Positions 34,761 through 45,430 of a stretch of DNA of 64,000 nucleotides are shown here, piece by piece. The notes beneath the pieces are model-generated. The model did not search any database. It was not told the DNA's origin and saw only the letters and a list, made by a program, of their open reading frames with translations. How positions within the stretch are numbered: the first letter of the stretch is position 1; each line of letters begins with the position of its first letter. The position numbers were made by a program, and so were the translations under genes. This stretch comes from Heliopora coerulea (Eukaryota > Cnidaria > Anthozoa > Scleralcyonacea > Helioporidae): the NCBI GenBank assembly GCA_030142905.1, contig JASJOG010000349.1, positions 67,001 to 131,000 of the forward strand. Direction: 5' to 3'.

Positions 34761-35202
34761 GGCAATCCTGTATTTTAGCGTCGGATTCGATTTGGGAAAT
34801 AAAACAGCGTCGGATTCATTTTACGAAGAGCGCCTGATTAAAACGTATACTCTTCGGTCCTGAATAAGGAGGGGGGGCGGGCAATCCTGTATTTTAGCGC
34901 CGGATTCGATTTGGGAAATAGCACACAGTGCGAAAGACTGACACGTGGGATTTAAATATGACTATTGGATGGGAGAGCCATAAAAGCCCGATTTTTTAAA
35001 ATGTATTTCTGTGAGAGCCATATAATATTTATTAACACTGAATTCAACTTAATGTATGCATTTTTAAAGTAAGACTAACATTTTGAAGGTATAACACGTC
35101 TCTGAATATCTAAAGTGCTATATATAATACATTTATATTTATTCTTCTTAATAACGTTGTTATACTGTAGCTAACCAATAATAAATTCTATACTTCTTAC
35201 CA

Positions 35203-37140
35203 TTAATGCGACTTCTGGTGCTGCATGGTTTTGCTGATGGCTTTGTAGTCTGGTTGATACGTGGTGAGGTTGAGCTTCATGCAGGCGTTGAGGCTTTCTT
35301 CCGTTAAACATGATTGTAGGTTGGTCTTTATGTTTTTCAGATGTGAGAACGACTGCTCACATGCATATGTAGAGCCAAACATGGTCAGTACGGCAATACT
35401 CACACGCTGCAATGTGTGGTATGTGACAGGAAGCGCGTTCCAAGTTTTGACAATCAGCTGGTCTTCGGGTTGAAGTTTTTTCATTTCTGTCCACTTGTGT
35501 TTACTCGCCAGCTCTGCTCGCTGTGGCGCAAGTTTTTCCAAATCTTCATTCAGTGACTTGAACTTGCTCACCCACATGTCTGTGGCCTTCAGATCAGCAG
35601 TTTTTACCTCGAAGTCTGCGATAGAGACATCAGGGATGTATCTCAGGTCAGCTTTGTCCACTGCACACTCGTGTGGATGAGTGATGAATTTAAAAAGACG
35701 AGTGCGCTCACGAAATTCTCCAAAGCGTGCTTTGAATGACTGCAGGAAATTAGCTGTGAAGCCAGCTAGCTGCTGGAGATCGAAGTGTTGAGCGGGGTCA
35801 CTTGCCATGCACGCATCTTTAAATTCTCTCAGTCTTTCAAAGTGTAGCAAACGGCCGCTTTCAATATCTCTGATAAAGAGTTCCAGATTGTTTTCAAATG
35901 CAAACACTGCTTGTTGAAGGGATAAGACTGTATTTCCAATGCCTTGCATTTTCACATTGAGCTGGTTCAGATGTTCAGTGATGTCCACGAGATAGTAAAA
36001 CTGCAGGAGCCACTCGGTGTTAGCTAGCTCAGGATGCTGGACGCCTTTCATTTCGAGAAAAGTCCGGATTTCGCTCAGGCAAGCCGCAAAACGGCTGAGC
36101 ACCTTCCCTCTTGACAACCAACGCACATTGCTGTGCAAAAGCAGACCGGGATAATTACTCCCAACTTCATCCAACAGTGTTTTAAACTGGCGATCATCTA
36201 AAGCTTGGGCAACAATAAAGTTGACCACTCGAATGACCAGGACATCACTTCACCAAGCTGCTCGCCACATGTTTGAGCACAAAGCTCCTCCTGGTGGAGA
36301 ATGCAATGAAAGCTTAGGATGGGTCTCTTTTCAAGTGTCACGAAGAAGCGCTACAAATCCTTTGTTTTTCCCCACCATACAGGGAGCACCATCAGTACAC
36401 ACAGAAATAAGTTTATCCATCGGTAGGTTTTTTTCCTTAGCAAACTCCATGAAAGACTTGAATAAATCCTCCCCTCTTGTTGACCCTTTCATTGGCAAAA
36501 CAGCAAGACTTTCCTCACGCAGTGTGTCACCGGCAGCATACCTCGCAATTACACTAAACTGGAATAAATGGCTAACGTCTGTTGACTCATCCAAAGCGAG
36601 GGAAAAGTATGGCGATGCATTTATGTCTCTCACTTGTGTTTCCTCCACTTGATTTGCCATCATGATGGTACGATCGTGAACAGTTTTAGCTGACAGAGGC
36701 ATGTCTTTTATTCGTTTGATTATCTTGTCTTCATCTGGAAAGTCGTCAAAAAGTTCACTTGCCACATCAAGCATGAATGTTTTGGCATACTCGCCATCTG
36801 TGAATGGCTTTCCGTTCCTTACTATTGCTAAAGAACCAGCAAAGCTAGCTGAGTTCCATTTACCTTGACTGGTCCATACACGCAGTTGTTGCTGACTGGC
36901 TTGCACTCTGCACAGTAGCTCTTGGCATGCCTTTTTCCTGCTGTCCCCCGCTGGATATTTCGATGCAAATGAAGCATGGCGTGTATCAAAGTGCTGCTTT
37001 ACATTTGACCGTTTCATCGATGAAATTTTATCACTGCATATTAGACACACCGCAGAACCGGCTCTCTCCACAAAGGCAAATTCCTCTGTCCATTCGGCCT
37101 GAAATGTACGGTACTCCTCATCTTTTTTCCTTTTCGCCAT
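35203..37140 (-). pseudogene. hAT transposase, ZBED5/GTF2IRD2-like, two frameshifts
   Basis: Starts at MAKRKKDEEYRTF (AAGATGG context). A BED-type zinc finger (CLIC...HFDTRH) precedes the catalytic part: ALDESTDVSHLFQF (first Asp), SVCTDGAPCMVGKNKGF (second Asp), and the C-terminal dimerisation region with YACEQSFSHLKNIKTNL (Glu). The first frame ends shortly after GFVALLRD; a second frame carries FHCILHQEELC to about 36240; a third continues VVNFIVAQALDD to the stop. Two small indels thus break a transposase of about 640 residues. Domesticated relatives exist in vertebrates, but the breaks argue against function here. Confidence 0.85.
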
Positions 37141-37189
37141 CTTCTTGGTCGTAAGGGTTTGATGCACATAAACTAGCTAGCCGACTACG

Positions 37190-39568
37190 CAGGGTTGCCA
37201 GATCGCATGGTTGAAAATAGCCCAAACCCCCCCCCTAGAAAACAGCCCAAAACTAGCCCAAGTCCTTCCGAAAAAAGAAGCCCAAAGTAGCCCAAATACT
37301 TCAACAAATTACGGTATTCATTACGATGGATAACAGCCAGGCAACAGATAAGGCCAAATTTTATTAAACTTATATGAGCTCTCTTTACTGTTACTGTATA
37401 ACAAAAAACAAAAATGTATAGCAAAAAACCATTAACTTTGCAACAAACAACTACTGAGCATCGCTATCTGGTTCCGATAGTCTATAGATTTCATTAGTAA
37501 ATCTTGCCAACATATCAGATGAGGGAGTAAAGCTGTTGAAGCAAATGTTTCGCATTGCAATATGCGATCTGACATGGAGAAGATTCTCAAGTAGTGACTG
37601 TCCCATTCTATTACGGAGTTTATATTTCAGTAATGCCATCTGGGAAAAGGTTCTTTCCACTGCCGCATTACTGAATGGTAGGGCAAGAATGGAAAGCATG
37701 AATTTGCCCAAGTCTTCAAAATCCTGGTCACCACAGGCGTCTGTATGCGTGGCAACGTCAATCCAGAACTGTTCAACGTCTTCGTCATCTCTATTGGGCT
37801 ACAGAATAGCACCAAGGTGGCTATATTGCTGATCAAGCTTGGCCAGCTCTCCTCTAAATAACGGTAGGAAAGTAACCTTTTCCAAGGCCTACTTTCTTCT
37901 TCCGAGAACAATAGACGGAATTAACTCGGAAGGAGACTCCAAACGCTCCACGTTTGATGGCAGTCTCTCCTTCATTTGCTTTAAGAATTCGAGCAAATAA
38001 GACCGACATCGCACTTTGATGGCATCACTTTGGGCGGTGGTCAGTTGCGTTTCTGCCAAGGTAATTTGAAACGAAGCGCCAAAGTCGACGGCACACAGTG
38101 GAAGGTGGTTGTTTTCGTTATCTATGTCATACATTAGTGTGGAAAGCCACGATGTAAAAGTGACTGGTTTCATGACACGGCAAAGAAGAGCTCTGTACAG
38201 GTTCATAAGTTCCGATAAGAGCTTTAGCGGGTTTGCGGACGCTGCCTGGAAGATCTTATTCACTCGATTCAACTCTTTGAGAATGGGCTGGAGAAAGACC
38301 AAGTATAATTTGTTTTCCTTATCAGTATACATCTGATAGAGCAATTCTGCAGTGTAATTTCGTTCCTCGTCTTTAGCTATCTGGAAATGAAGTTTCAGTT
38401 CATGAAATTGATCAATGATGCGGTCAACACATGCTGAGATGGAAAGCCAGCGTGTACCAGAAAGCCTCAGAATTTTCAAAGGGATTTCTCCAACGTTCAT
38501 CCCAGAGTACAGTTCATGATACTTCTGCTGTCTTAACGTGCTGTGTGAAAACCAGTTGTAGGTTTCTGAAACCATGAACTCGATATTCCTGGGCATTACT
38601 TTCAGGGAATGGGAGGAGCAGAGCTGGATTGAGTGGCAAATACATTTGATATGTATTATGTTTGGACATACTTCCCGAAACTTCGTAATCACTGAATTAT
38701 TTCTTCTACACATCATATTGCAGCCATCTGTAGCTAAACCCATGCAGTCTTTAATGTCCAGTTTCTTTGACACAAGGAAGCTTTGTAGCGCTTGGAAAAT
38801 ACTCTCAGCCGTTCCAGAAACAATCGAAAGTAGGCCCAGGAAACTGGTAACAATCTGCTTTTGTGCTGCGCTGTAATACCTGGCCAGGATACACAGTTGC
38901 TTCTCATTACCAATGTCCGTACTTTCGGCAATGATCAGAGAATATGGGATACGCTTCATATCGTCTAGAACCTCTTCTAGCAAACAAGGACCCAAGACGC
39001 GGTTTACCAAGGCTGTGCATTTTGTTCAGTGGAGATTAATGTCTTTTCCAGACACATCGTTCACAAGTTCTCCCAAATGATCAATGGTATTTATGCTTGA
39101 GTGACAGGCAATGTGGGCAGCTAATTTCAGCTCTGAGCTCTTCAACGATTCGTCCACCGTTACACTACGACATCCCATGCTAAACAGCGTTCTTGACGCT
39201 GAGAATGGTTGCTGATTTCGCTTGTGCTTTTCGGTTTTTCCGTGAGCAACCAAATCGCCATGATGTGCTCGAATTTCGCTTTTACAGAATCTACAATATG
39301 CTTTTTCGTCGTTTCCTGGCACACTACGTATCCATTCTTTCAACCCATTTTCTTTTTCCCACTCCTTGCAGTATTTTTTCTTGTATTTAGCCCATTTTCC
39401 CATTGCAAAAACACAAAAGTTACTTTATTTTGCTGATCAGCCCAAAAAACACACAGGAAAAGTATTTCCCGCCCAAAAACCCGCAACCCGCAACCGCCTG
39501 AAATTTCTCGCATTCGGGCTTTAAAACTAGCCCAATTGGGCGGGAAACCCGCACAACTGGATACACTG
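37190..39568 (-). mobile_element. hAT element with perfect 8-bp target duplication
   Basis: Flanked on both sides by CGACTACG (37182-37189, 39569-39576). Ends CAGGGTTGCCAG and inverted CAGTGTATCCAG, hAT-like. It is about 2.4 kb with one transposase frame on the minus strand. Inserted some 50 bp upstream of the start codon of the older hAT transposase. The intact TSD implies a relatively young insertion compared with its host. Confidence 0.9.
37451..39403 (-). pseudogene. hAT transposase with three in-frame stops
   Basis: A single frame of 651 codons runs from MGKWAKYKKKYCKEW to a stop at 37451 without any frameshift. An N-terminal zinc-finger-like segment (YCRFCKSE...HGKTEKH) is followed by IIAESTDIGNEKQL (first Asp), MGLATDGCNMMCRR (second Asp) and the hAT dimerisation region LPFSNAAVERTFSQM (Glu). 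Stops interrupt it at 39028-39026 (TGA, probably CGA by CpG decay), 37891-37889 (TAG) and 37801-37799 (TAG). It resembles KIAA1586-like transposases by general pattern. Non-functional as read. Confidence 0.85.
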
Positions 39569-39885
39569 CGACTACGTGATCAAATGGAGGGAAGTTTATT
39601 TCTTGACCTTACAACGACCCGTGTCGCATGCTACCGCATTATCCAATGAAAATAGAGTTTTGGTGTTTACAAATTAAAATACATAAGAAAGTTTTATATT
39701 TTGAACACTTTTAACACTGGAATTTGTGTAAATGTGTGTAGATGTTTTAACTTTAAAACGACAGTATAATTATTAATTTATTATCATGTTAAGAAATGTC
39801 ATCTGAAATCTGCCTGTGAGCCAGATGCAGCCATCGAAAGAGCCACATCTGGCTCGCGAGCCATAGGTTGCCGATCCCTGGTCTA

Positions 39886-39985
39886 AACAAATAAAACCTC
39901 TAGACAAATAAAACGCCTAGACAAATAAAACGCCTAGACAAATAAAACGCCTAGACAAATAAAACGTCTAGACAAATAAAACGCC
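39886..39985 (+). repeat. 17-bp tandem repeat
   Basis: Six tandem copies of CTAGACAAATAAAACGC with few changes, located between the hAT right end and the outer right TIR. Confidence 0.9.
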
Positions 39986-40620
39986 CCCCATCCTTATTCG
40001 GGACCGAAGAGTATACGTTTTAATCCGGCGCTCTTCGTAAAATGAATCCGACGCTATTCTATTTCCCAAATCGAATCCGACGCTAAAATACAGGATTGCC
40101 CAAAAAAATAACACTTTGTAACACTGATTGAGTACACAGATTGCTGCATTCCTCTAAAGCTCAGCCTCAGACAACTTAGTCGCAGCACGTGTAAATGGAC
40201 TCCATCCAGTCGAGATCAGATTACGGCCTGTTCAGACTCGGTGCCCTAGTACGGTGCCCTGGCACGAGCACCAACTGTGGCAATTGTTCAGACTGCGTCT
40301 CACCTACTATAGCGATCCCAGGTTTGAGATTGTAACCGGGATGAAATTGTATGTTTAAAACAGCACTAAAGTGGCGATATATGACTGAACATCATGGAAC
40401 TGTCAGTAATTGCTTCCGCGGCGTAATTATCTTATGTAATAATTCGGTGCATATCTATTTATTGTCAAAATTAGACATATTATCTGCTGTTATATCATTT
40501 CGATTTATAGTCCGTACTTCTCTTTGCACGTTTGTTTTGATTATGATTTTAACTGGGAATCCCCTTAACCCGTCATTGGGTTCACATTTTAGCACGTGTT
40601 CAACTAAACAAACTGGCACC

Positions 40621-41919
40621 ATGTGCAGCGAGTGTTTTTCGGCATTTATTAGTCAAATAGTGTTGTGTTTGGCCTCTTCAATGCTTCTTGTCCTGTTTTA
40701 CCTTCATGGTAAAACGGAAGCTGACAGAAGATATCAAGATCGACGGATTATAAGCGAATTAATAACGAAGATATGCAGCGATGTCAGATCTGGGCTCCAC
40801 GAATTCATGGGTGCCAGACATCCTGAGAATTTTTCTCGAGTATGGGTGTTTCCTCGCATCAGTGGTACTTTGGACAGTGAATTCATGAAATTAAGTGAGA
40901 GAAGATGGCTTGAAAGCTATCGCTTACCCAAGCGCATTTTTTTGCAACTCGTTGATTCAATGCGTTCCCTTGGCTGCAATACCACGAGAATGCGAAAAGC
41001 CATCCCAGTAAACGTTGTTGTAGCAATGCTATTGAAAAGGCTGGGGAAAGGACTGGACTATCGTGAAATTGGAGATAAGTTCGGCGTCGAAGCTTCCACA
41101 GCTTGCAAGAAGGTGAACGAAGCAATGAAATATTTGATAACAACGAAAAACCACATGTTGAATCGACTACAAGAACGCAGAAATCTGAAAGAAATCATAG
41201 ATGGATTTTCCAACAAGTGGAATTTCCCACAATGCTTGGGTGCTGTCGATGGAACCCATATCCCTATAAAAGCCCCCCTTATACAGCATACTGATTATTT
41301 TAACAGAAAATCCTATCATTCAATCATTTTGCAAGCTATATGTGACAGTGAGTGCCGGATTACAGATTTATTTGCAGGTTGGCCTGGCAGAGCTCACGAT
41401 TCACGTGTCTTTGGTCGTTCAAAGATTGGTCAGAGGGTTATGAATGGAACCTTGGTGGTAGGTGACACACTAAACACTGATATTGATGGCCAGATAATTC
41501 AACGGGCCATTTCTTATTGGAGACTCTGCATATCCCTTGTGCAAGCATCTAATGAAAGATTATGCTGGCTGTAGTCTGCCACCAGAAAAGGAATATTTTA
41601 ACTACAGGTTAAACCAGGCATGCATTCAGATCGAAAGAACCTTTGGCTATAATTTTAAAGGGGCAATGGCAATGCCTTCTTCATCCATTAGAATGTGACA
41701 CTAACAATGTGGTTCTACATGTCATAGCATCATGTATTCTCCACAACATATGCCAAGAAGGAAATGCTGAGTATCTCCAAGAATAGGACAACAGGGACAG
41801 TGTAGATGTAGATTATCCATCAACATGTGACCCAGCTGGTACAAGTCATGGTGAGCCTGTAGAAACTGCTGAACAGATACAACAAATACTAACTGAACAT
41901 TTTGCTCATCACCAGTGAA
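40621..41919 (+). pseudogene. Harbinger (HARBI1-like) transposase, frameshifted
   Basis: The chosen start (GGCACCATG) gives a hydrophobic lead, then RRWLESYRLPKRIFLQLVD, a helix-turn-helix-like RKAIPVNVVVAMLLKRLG stretch, and the DDE_Tnp_4 core: LGAVDGTHIPIKAP (first Asp), YFNRKSYHSIILQAICD, GRAHDSRVF. A +1 shift near 41505 moves the frame to GDSAYPLCKHLMKDYAGC (second Asp) and IERTFGY (Glu); another shift lies near 41660 before HVIASCILHNIC. A TAG at about 41785 sits where Trp or similar is expected before the final acidic tail ending at TGA 41917-41919. The enzyme would excise and insert the element; here it is broken. Confidence 0.85.
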
Positions 41920-42412
41920 GGATATAAATGAAACATAGATTGATATTAAAAGGTTCCATTCATGTTATTTCAGCCAACTAACCACAAAGAGGAATCTTCT
42001 GGAATTCTTTTCTAAAAACACAGTGACATTTAACATTGCAACAAGAGGTTTAGCTTTCTATACTTTGGTTCCAATGCCAGTACTTTTTGACATTTACTAG
42101 TTAGTGCTTTATTTTCATGATTTGTTGTGTTTCCTATTGGATCAACATGATCAATAAAATTGTTATTGCCCTCATAAATTGTTATTGTTTATTTAAATTT
42201 ACCTTTAGCTAAAGAAGTGACCTGCCTGCTTACTAATGCAAGATTTAAGGAAAAACTGTAAATTTTGAGATTCAATAAAATGAAATGCAAGTTTTAAGCT
42301 AGTAAAATGGAATATCAACATTCAAACACATGTAAAAAAAAACAAACTCATGCATAACAACAGGGGCACAACTATTGGTGGGTTCTTTAAATGTACTTTT
42401 AAAAAAAACTTG

Positions 42413-43677
42413 TCAATGTTCTACTGAGTGATTCATATCAATGTTTTCACAAGACACATTATGTGGTGATGAGAGTTCCCCATCAGAAGTACTGTATGGT
42501 GATGAGCTCCTTGGTGTGTGAGAGATTTGTAATCCTTGCAATGGACACTGAGGAATCTGAGAATTTGCTGGATGGACAGGTTGGTAAACAGGAATCTGCT
42601 GTGGTGCAGCATAGTGTGCTTGCACCAACATCTGGGTCATTCCAATCATTGCCTTGGAGAGATTAGCAAATATGTCTTTGAAGAATTCTCTGTCTTCTTG
42701 GCATTCTTTCTCACGCATCTCTGGGGTTACAACATTATTTGCAAGTGTCTGCTGCAAGCTTTGAAAGTGTTCATTTGACTGGTTTAATGCATCTGCCAGT
42801 CTGGGTTTCTTACATGGAGGTCTTTTTTGATGTTGTTTCCCTGTTTTTGTTCTTGCTTCTAATCCTGTTGCTACATGTGCCAAGCTATCTCCATCACTCT
42901 CCTCCCTCTCTTCTCTACCAGCTGTTTCACTTTCATACAATTGTTCTTGTGGAGGATCATTTACAGGTCTAGTACCTATTATAATATAAACAGCATTATA
43001 CTTTATGAGCAGCATTATGATTAATGCTGAAGAATGAAGAGTGGTGCAGCTTATGAATAGTCCTTCAAAATATCAATACTAAGGGTGTTTAACATGGGAT
43101 GGATCAACGTAAGATTCCCTATCCCCCCCCCCCCCCCCAGCCACTGGAAAATTGTCAAGTGTTTCCATGTTTTTGTTGTAATCAAAGTGGTAAACAGACA
43201 TGCAACTACCTTCCATCCTTAACGGAAGGGACTTCTCGGAGGGCTTATTTTAAAGTGCAGGAGCTTCAATATTAATGAAAAAGAGAATAGTAATGTGTAT
43301 TGTCGATGAAGACTTTGTTTCATGTGTCATGAAAAATCAGAATTTCATTTTCTTACCGAGAATTCTATCGAGCCGGTCCCAGTTCTGGAGAGCCGCTTTC
43401 TCTACACTCGTAAGTGTGCTAGTAAGGTATGGCCGTTCAGCACCTGATGCTTTCATTCGATCTTTCAACTTGCTGTATCCACTTCTCAGTTTCTTCAGCT
43501 TTATTTCTATTTGTGATACGTTCTTTCCACCTGTGACTCGTCTTTCATGATTCTTCTCATCTCTTCATACAGCTCTTTATTCGAACTCATATCTTCTATG
43601 CTATCTTGTACTATTTTAGTACTATGAGCTTCGATAAGTGCAACGGTCTCCTCTTCTGTCCACTTCGCACCCGCCAT
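42413..43677 (-). pseudogene. Harbinger Myb/SANT-like protein, two exons, frameshift in exon 1
   Basis: Exon 1 (43677-43357) starts MAGAKWTEEETVALIEAH, a Myb/SANT-like DNA-binding start, and after a one-base frame change near 43530 continues QIEIKLKKLRSGYSKLKDRM and NWDRLDRILG. Exon 1 has 321 nt where phase 1 would need 322, so a single deleted base explains it. Donor CTCG before GTAAGA and acceptor AATAATAG join in phase 1 to exon 2 (42975-42413), which encodes an acidic, then Gln/Pro-rich tail with a helical REFFKDIFANLSKAMIGM segment. In Harbinger elements this protein binds the TIRs and helps the nuclease enter the nucleus. Confidence 0.75.
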
Positions 43678-43983
43678 TTTGTTTTCACCTCGGCAGTGTC
43701 AGATTATTATGAAACGTTTCCGTTAATAATTCGCAAATCTGCAAATAAACATGCGGGAAAAAACGGGCACTGACAAAATCGTGCTCACACTGGTGCTACG
43801 GTGCTCAAGTTCAAGGTTTGAAGCAGTGCCCGTGCTCAGGCACCGGTGCCCAGATTATCGTTCGGGCACCATGAAAGTACTGCGTTCACATTGGTGCTCG
43901 TGGCGGAGCACCGTACCCGGGCACCCAATCTGAACAGGCCGTAAGCCCACGTAACATGTCCGTACGATAAAACCTGGTGTCCC

Positions 43984-44206
43984 CAATGAACTCTAAAAAG
44001 ACTGGAACGATAACTCGACGTGCACTTTTGAAGCCAAAAATAGTGGTTATGGAGGCCGCCCAGTGAACTCTATAAAAAGACACTTCACACTGTTTTGCAC
44101 ACTTCAAAAGTACATGGCTCCCTTCAGTGGCCGGAACTTTGATTTCATCCAATCATAAGGCCGGGCATAAGGAGTTATCGTTGCAGTCTTTTTATAGAGT
44201 TCACTG
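43984..44206. mobile_element. MITE with ends CAGTGAACTC, hAT-like, copy 2
   Basis: About 35-bp inverted ends (left CAATGAACTCTAAAAAGACTG, as read shortened; right inverted CAGTGAACTCTATAAAAAG) flanked by GGTGTCCC and AGTGCCCC. It interrupts the repeat whose uninterrupted partner is at 3185. An extra end-like 'cagtgaactctataaaa' occurs inside at 44061. Confidence 0.75.
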
Positions 44207-44360
44207 AGTGCCCCTCAATGATTAGTCCCAGGCCTCTGAACTGGTCAATGGTTGGGGAATAGCATGCTGGGCAGGAAATTTTTGGATTTCTGAAGCGGTG
44301 AAACGCTATTTCCTGCATTTTGAGAGCACTTTTAACAAAAAATACAAAGATCATAAAAGA
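44207..44360. repeat. Dispersed repeat, copy 2 (partner 3185-3350)
   Basis: Same orientation as copy 1; includes the shared 'cccaggcctctgaactgg' and 'tatttcctgcattttgaga' type blocks. Confidence 0.7.
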
Positions 44361-44736
44361 GGTTTTTATCATCTTTATAAGAGAGGTTCTGAATTTCAAT
44401 AACAGTAAACTCTCGAAGCAGGAGCTAAAAGTTGAAGTTAGAACGACAAGAAAAGATGATGGTAAAATCACTAGGAGAGACGTGGTGAAGAGATTGCTGT
44501 TAGATCACACTAACAATCTCAACGTCCAGTTGGATGAACTGAGGTAACATTCGAGGAAATTCCAAACCTAGTTGTGAACATATATTCAGAAATACAACAT
44601 GTTTGCTTTGTTTTGAGTACAGTTTTATCCATCCAGTATAATAATTCTATTATATGGATGAGCTTATTTTTCGGGCCGTGTGGCGTGAGCAAAATTACGC
44701 GCGCCGATTGGTTGCTGAATATTTCATGATTTGACC

Positions 44737-45132
44737 TACACCGCTAAAGTCAACTAGAACAGTTAACTAGAGAGTGATCCGAACTCGTATCTCCGGGTTA
44801 TTGGATCGCTGCTCTAGCAATTGAACTATCTAGTTATCTGGGAACCGTATGCTCGTTTTATCATATTTAAGTGCAAAATATGAAATATTCTGTTCATGTT
44901 ACCCGGATGATGATTCTGAAATAGAGTCGAAACACTGCACATCGTCATGGATACCGAGCGTTAAGTTGTCGTGAGAATCTCTCGTGAACTTAGATTCGAT
45001 AAAACGATCATACTGTTTCCAGTTGATTCCATAGCTCAATTGGTAGAGCAATAGTCAGGTAACCCAAAGATACGAGTTCGAATCCCGCTCTAGTCAACTT
45101 TTCTAGTTGACTTTATCAGTGTATGTCAATTC
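44737..45132. mobile_element. Palindromic element with tRNA-like sequence in both arms
   Basis: The two halves are inverted copies for about 130 bp: ends TACACCGCTAAAGTCAACT and inverted TACACTGATAAAGTCAACT, then an AGTTGACT hairpin, then a tRNA-like segment. In the right half, plus strand, TAGCTCAATTGGTAGAGCA (A box) and GAGTTCGAATCCC (B box) stand about 40 bp apart near 45034-45095; the left half carries the same on the minus strand (44845-44775). Both face outward. Either a DNA element with Pol III promoters in its TIRs or two head-to-head SINEs. Not a functional tRNA because the anticodon and T stems do not pair well. Confidence 0.65.
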
Positions 45133-45205
45133 ATTTCATCTTACCCTGAGGATGATTCTGAAATAGATTGGTTGGTGAACGTAATGATATTTAACCATAT
45201 TAGAC

Positions 45206-45297
45206 CAGACTTGGACTGGACATCGTGCCATCTCGCCACCGAACGATGATTGACTATTGTTCTACTTTACGATGGCACAATGGCCAGTCCAAGTCTG
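45206..45297. repeat. 92-bp palindromic insertion
   Basis: Arms 45206-45232 and 45271-45297 are inverted copies (CAGACTTGGACTGG outward). It interrupts the repeat shared with 5280-5625, which lacks it. Confidence 0.7.
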
Positions 45298-45430
45298 TAT
45301 TAGACAGTCCGGTCCAATATCGTTTTTGTTCCGGACCGGAGAGTTTTGGCGGGAAAGTCTTCGAACAGATTTTAACGACATTTAAAGAGAATTAAGTTTC
45401 TACGTTGAAAAATTTCAGATAACAAAACGC

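Larger units (their letters stand above)
34926..39880 (-). mobile_element. BED-finger hAT element, left end lost, interrupted by another hAT
   Basis: The right terminus, read inward on the minus strand, is CAGGGATCGGCAACC, a hAT-type end, at 39880. The left terminus could not be found; a 'gagagccataaaagcc' stretch near 34970 recalls the subterminal region, so the left tip is probably deleted. Transposase sequence is on the minus strand (37140-35203). The 5' untranslated part is split by the hAT at 37190-39568. Confidence 0.6.
34761..40100. mobile_element. Long-TIR element (about 120-bp TIRs) hosting two nested hATs
   Basis: The left end (GGCAATCCTGTATTTTAGCG onward, to about 34880) and the inverted right end (from about 39980 to 40100) match over roughly 120 bp with few differences. 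They are flanked by CAAAAAAT and CAAAAAAAT, an 8-9-bp duplication. Long TIRs with such a TSD are reminiscent of Mutator-like elements, but no MULE transposase is visible. A second partial copy of the left end follows at 34877-34925. Inside lie a decayed hAT and, within it, a second hAT. A 17-bp tandem repeat precedes the right TIR. Confidence 0.65.
40224..43941. mobile_element. PIF/Harbinger transposon with both genes
   Basis: Ends CGGCCTGTTCAGACTCGG and inverted CGGCCTGTTCAGATTGGG, flanked by TTA on the left and TAA on the right (3-bp TSD, one base changed or a TWA pair). Subterminal regions repeat 'ggtgccc' motifs. Inside are a DDE nuclease gene on the plus strand and a Myb/SANT-like gene on the minus strand, convergent, the classical two-gene plan. 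Both are mutated. It is the likely full-length relative of the derivative at 27107-30279. Confidence 0.85.
44545..45430 (+). repeat. Dispersed repeat with two insertions (inverted partner 5280-5625)
   Basis: Left part 44545-44730 and right part 45300-45430 align in order with the reverse complement of 5280-5625; the middle is taken up by the tRNA-like palindromic element and a second palindrome. Confidence 0.6.

Noticed and set aside
39026..39028. TGA in the hAT frame as selenocysteine or programmed readthrough
   Set aside because: Two TAG stops elsewhere in the same frame and an Arg codon is the simple ancestor by CpG change.
39886..39985. CRISPR-like array
   Set aside because: Units are contiguous 17-bp repeats without spacers, in a eukaryotic transposon.
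45030..45100. Functional tRNA gene
   Set aside because: A and B boxes are present, but anticodon and T stems do not pair and the sequence lies in a palindromic repeat with a mirrored copy.
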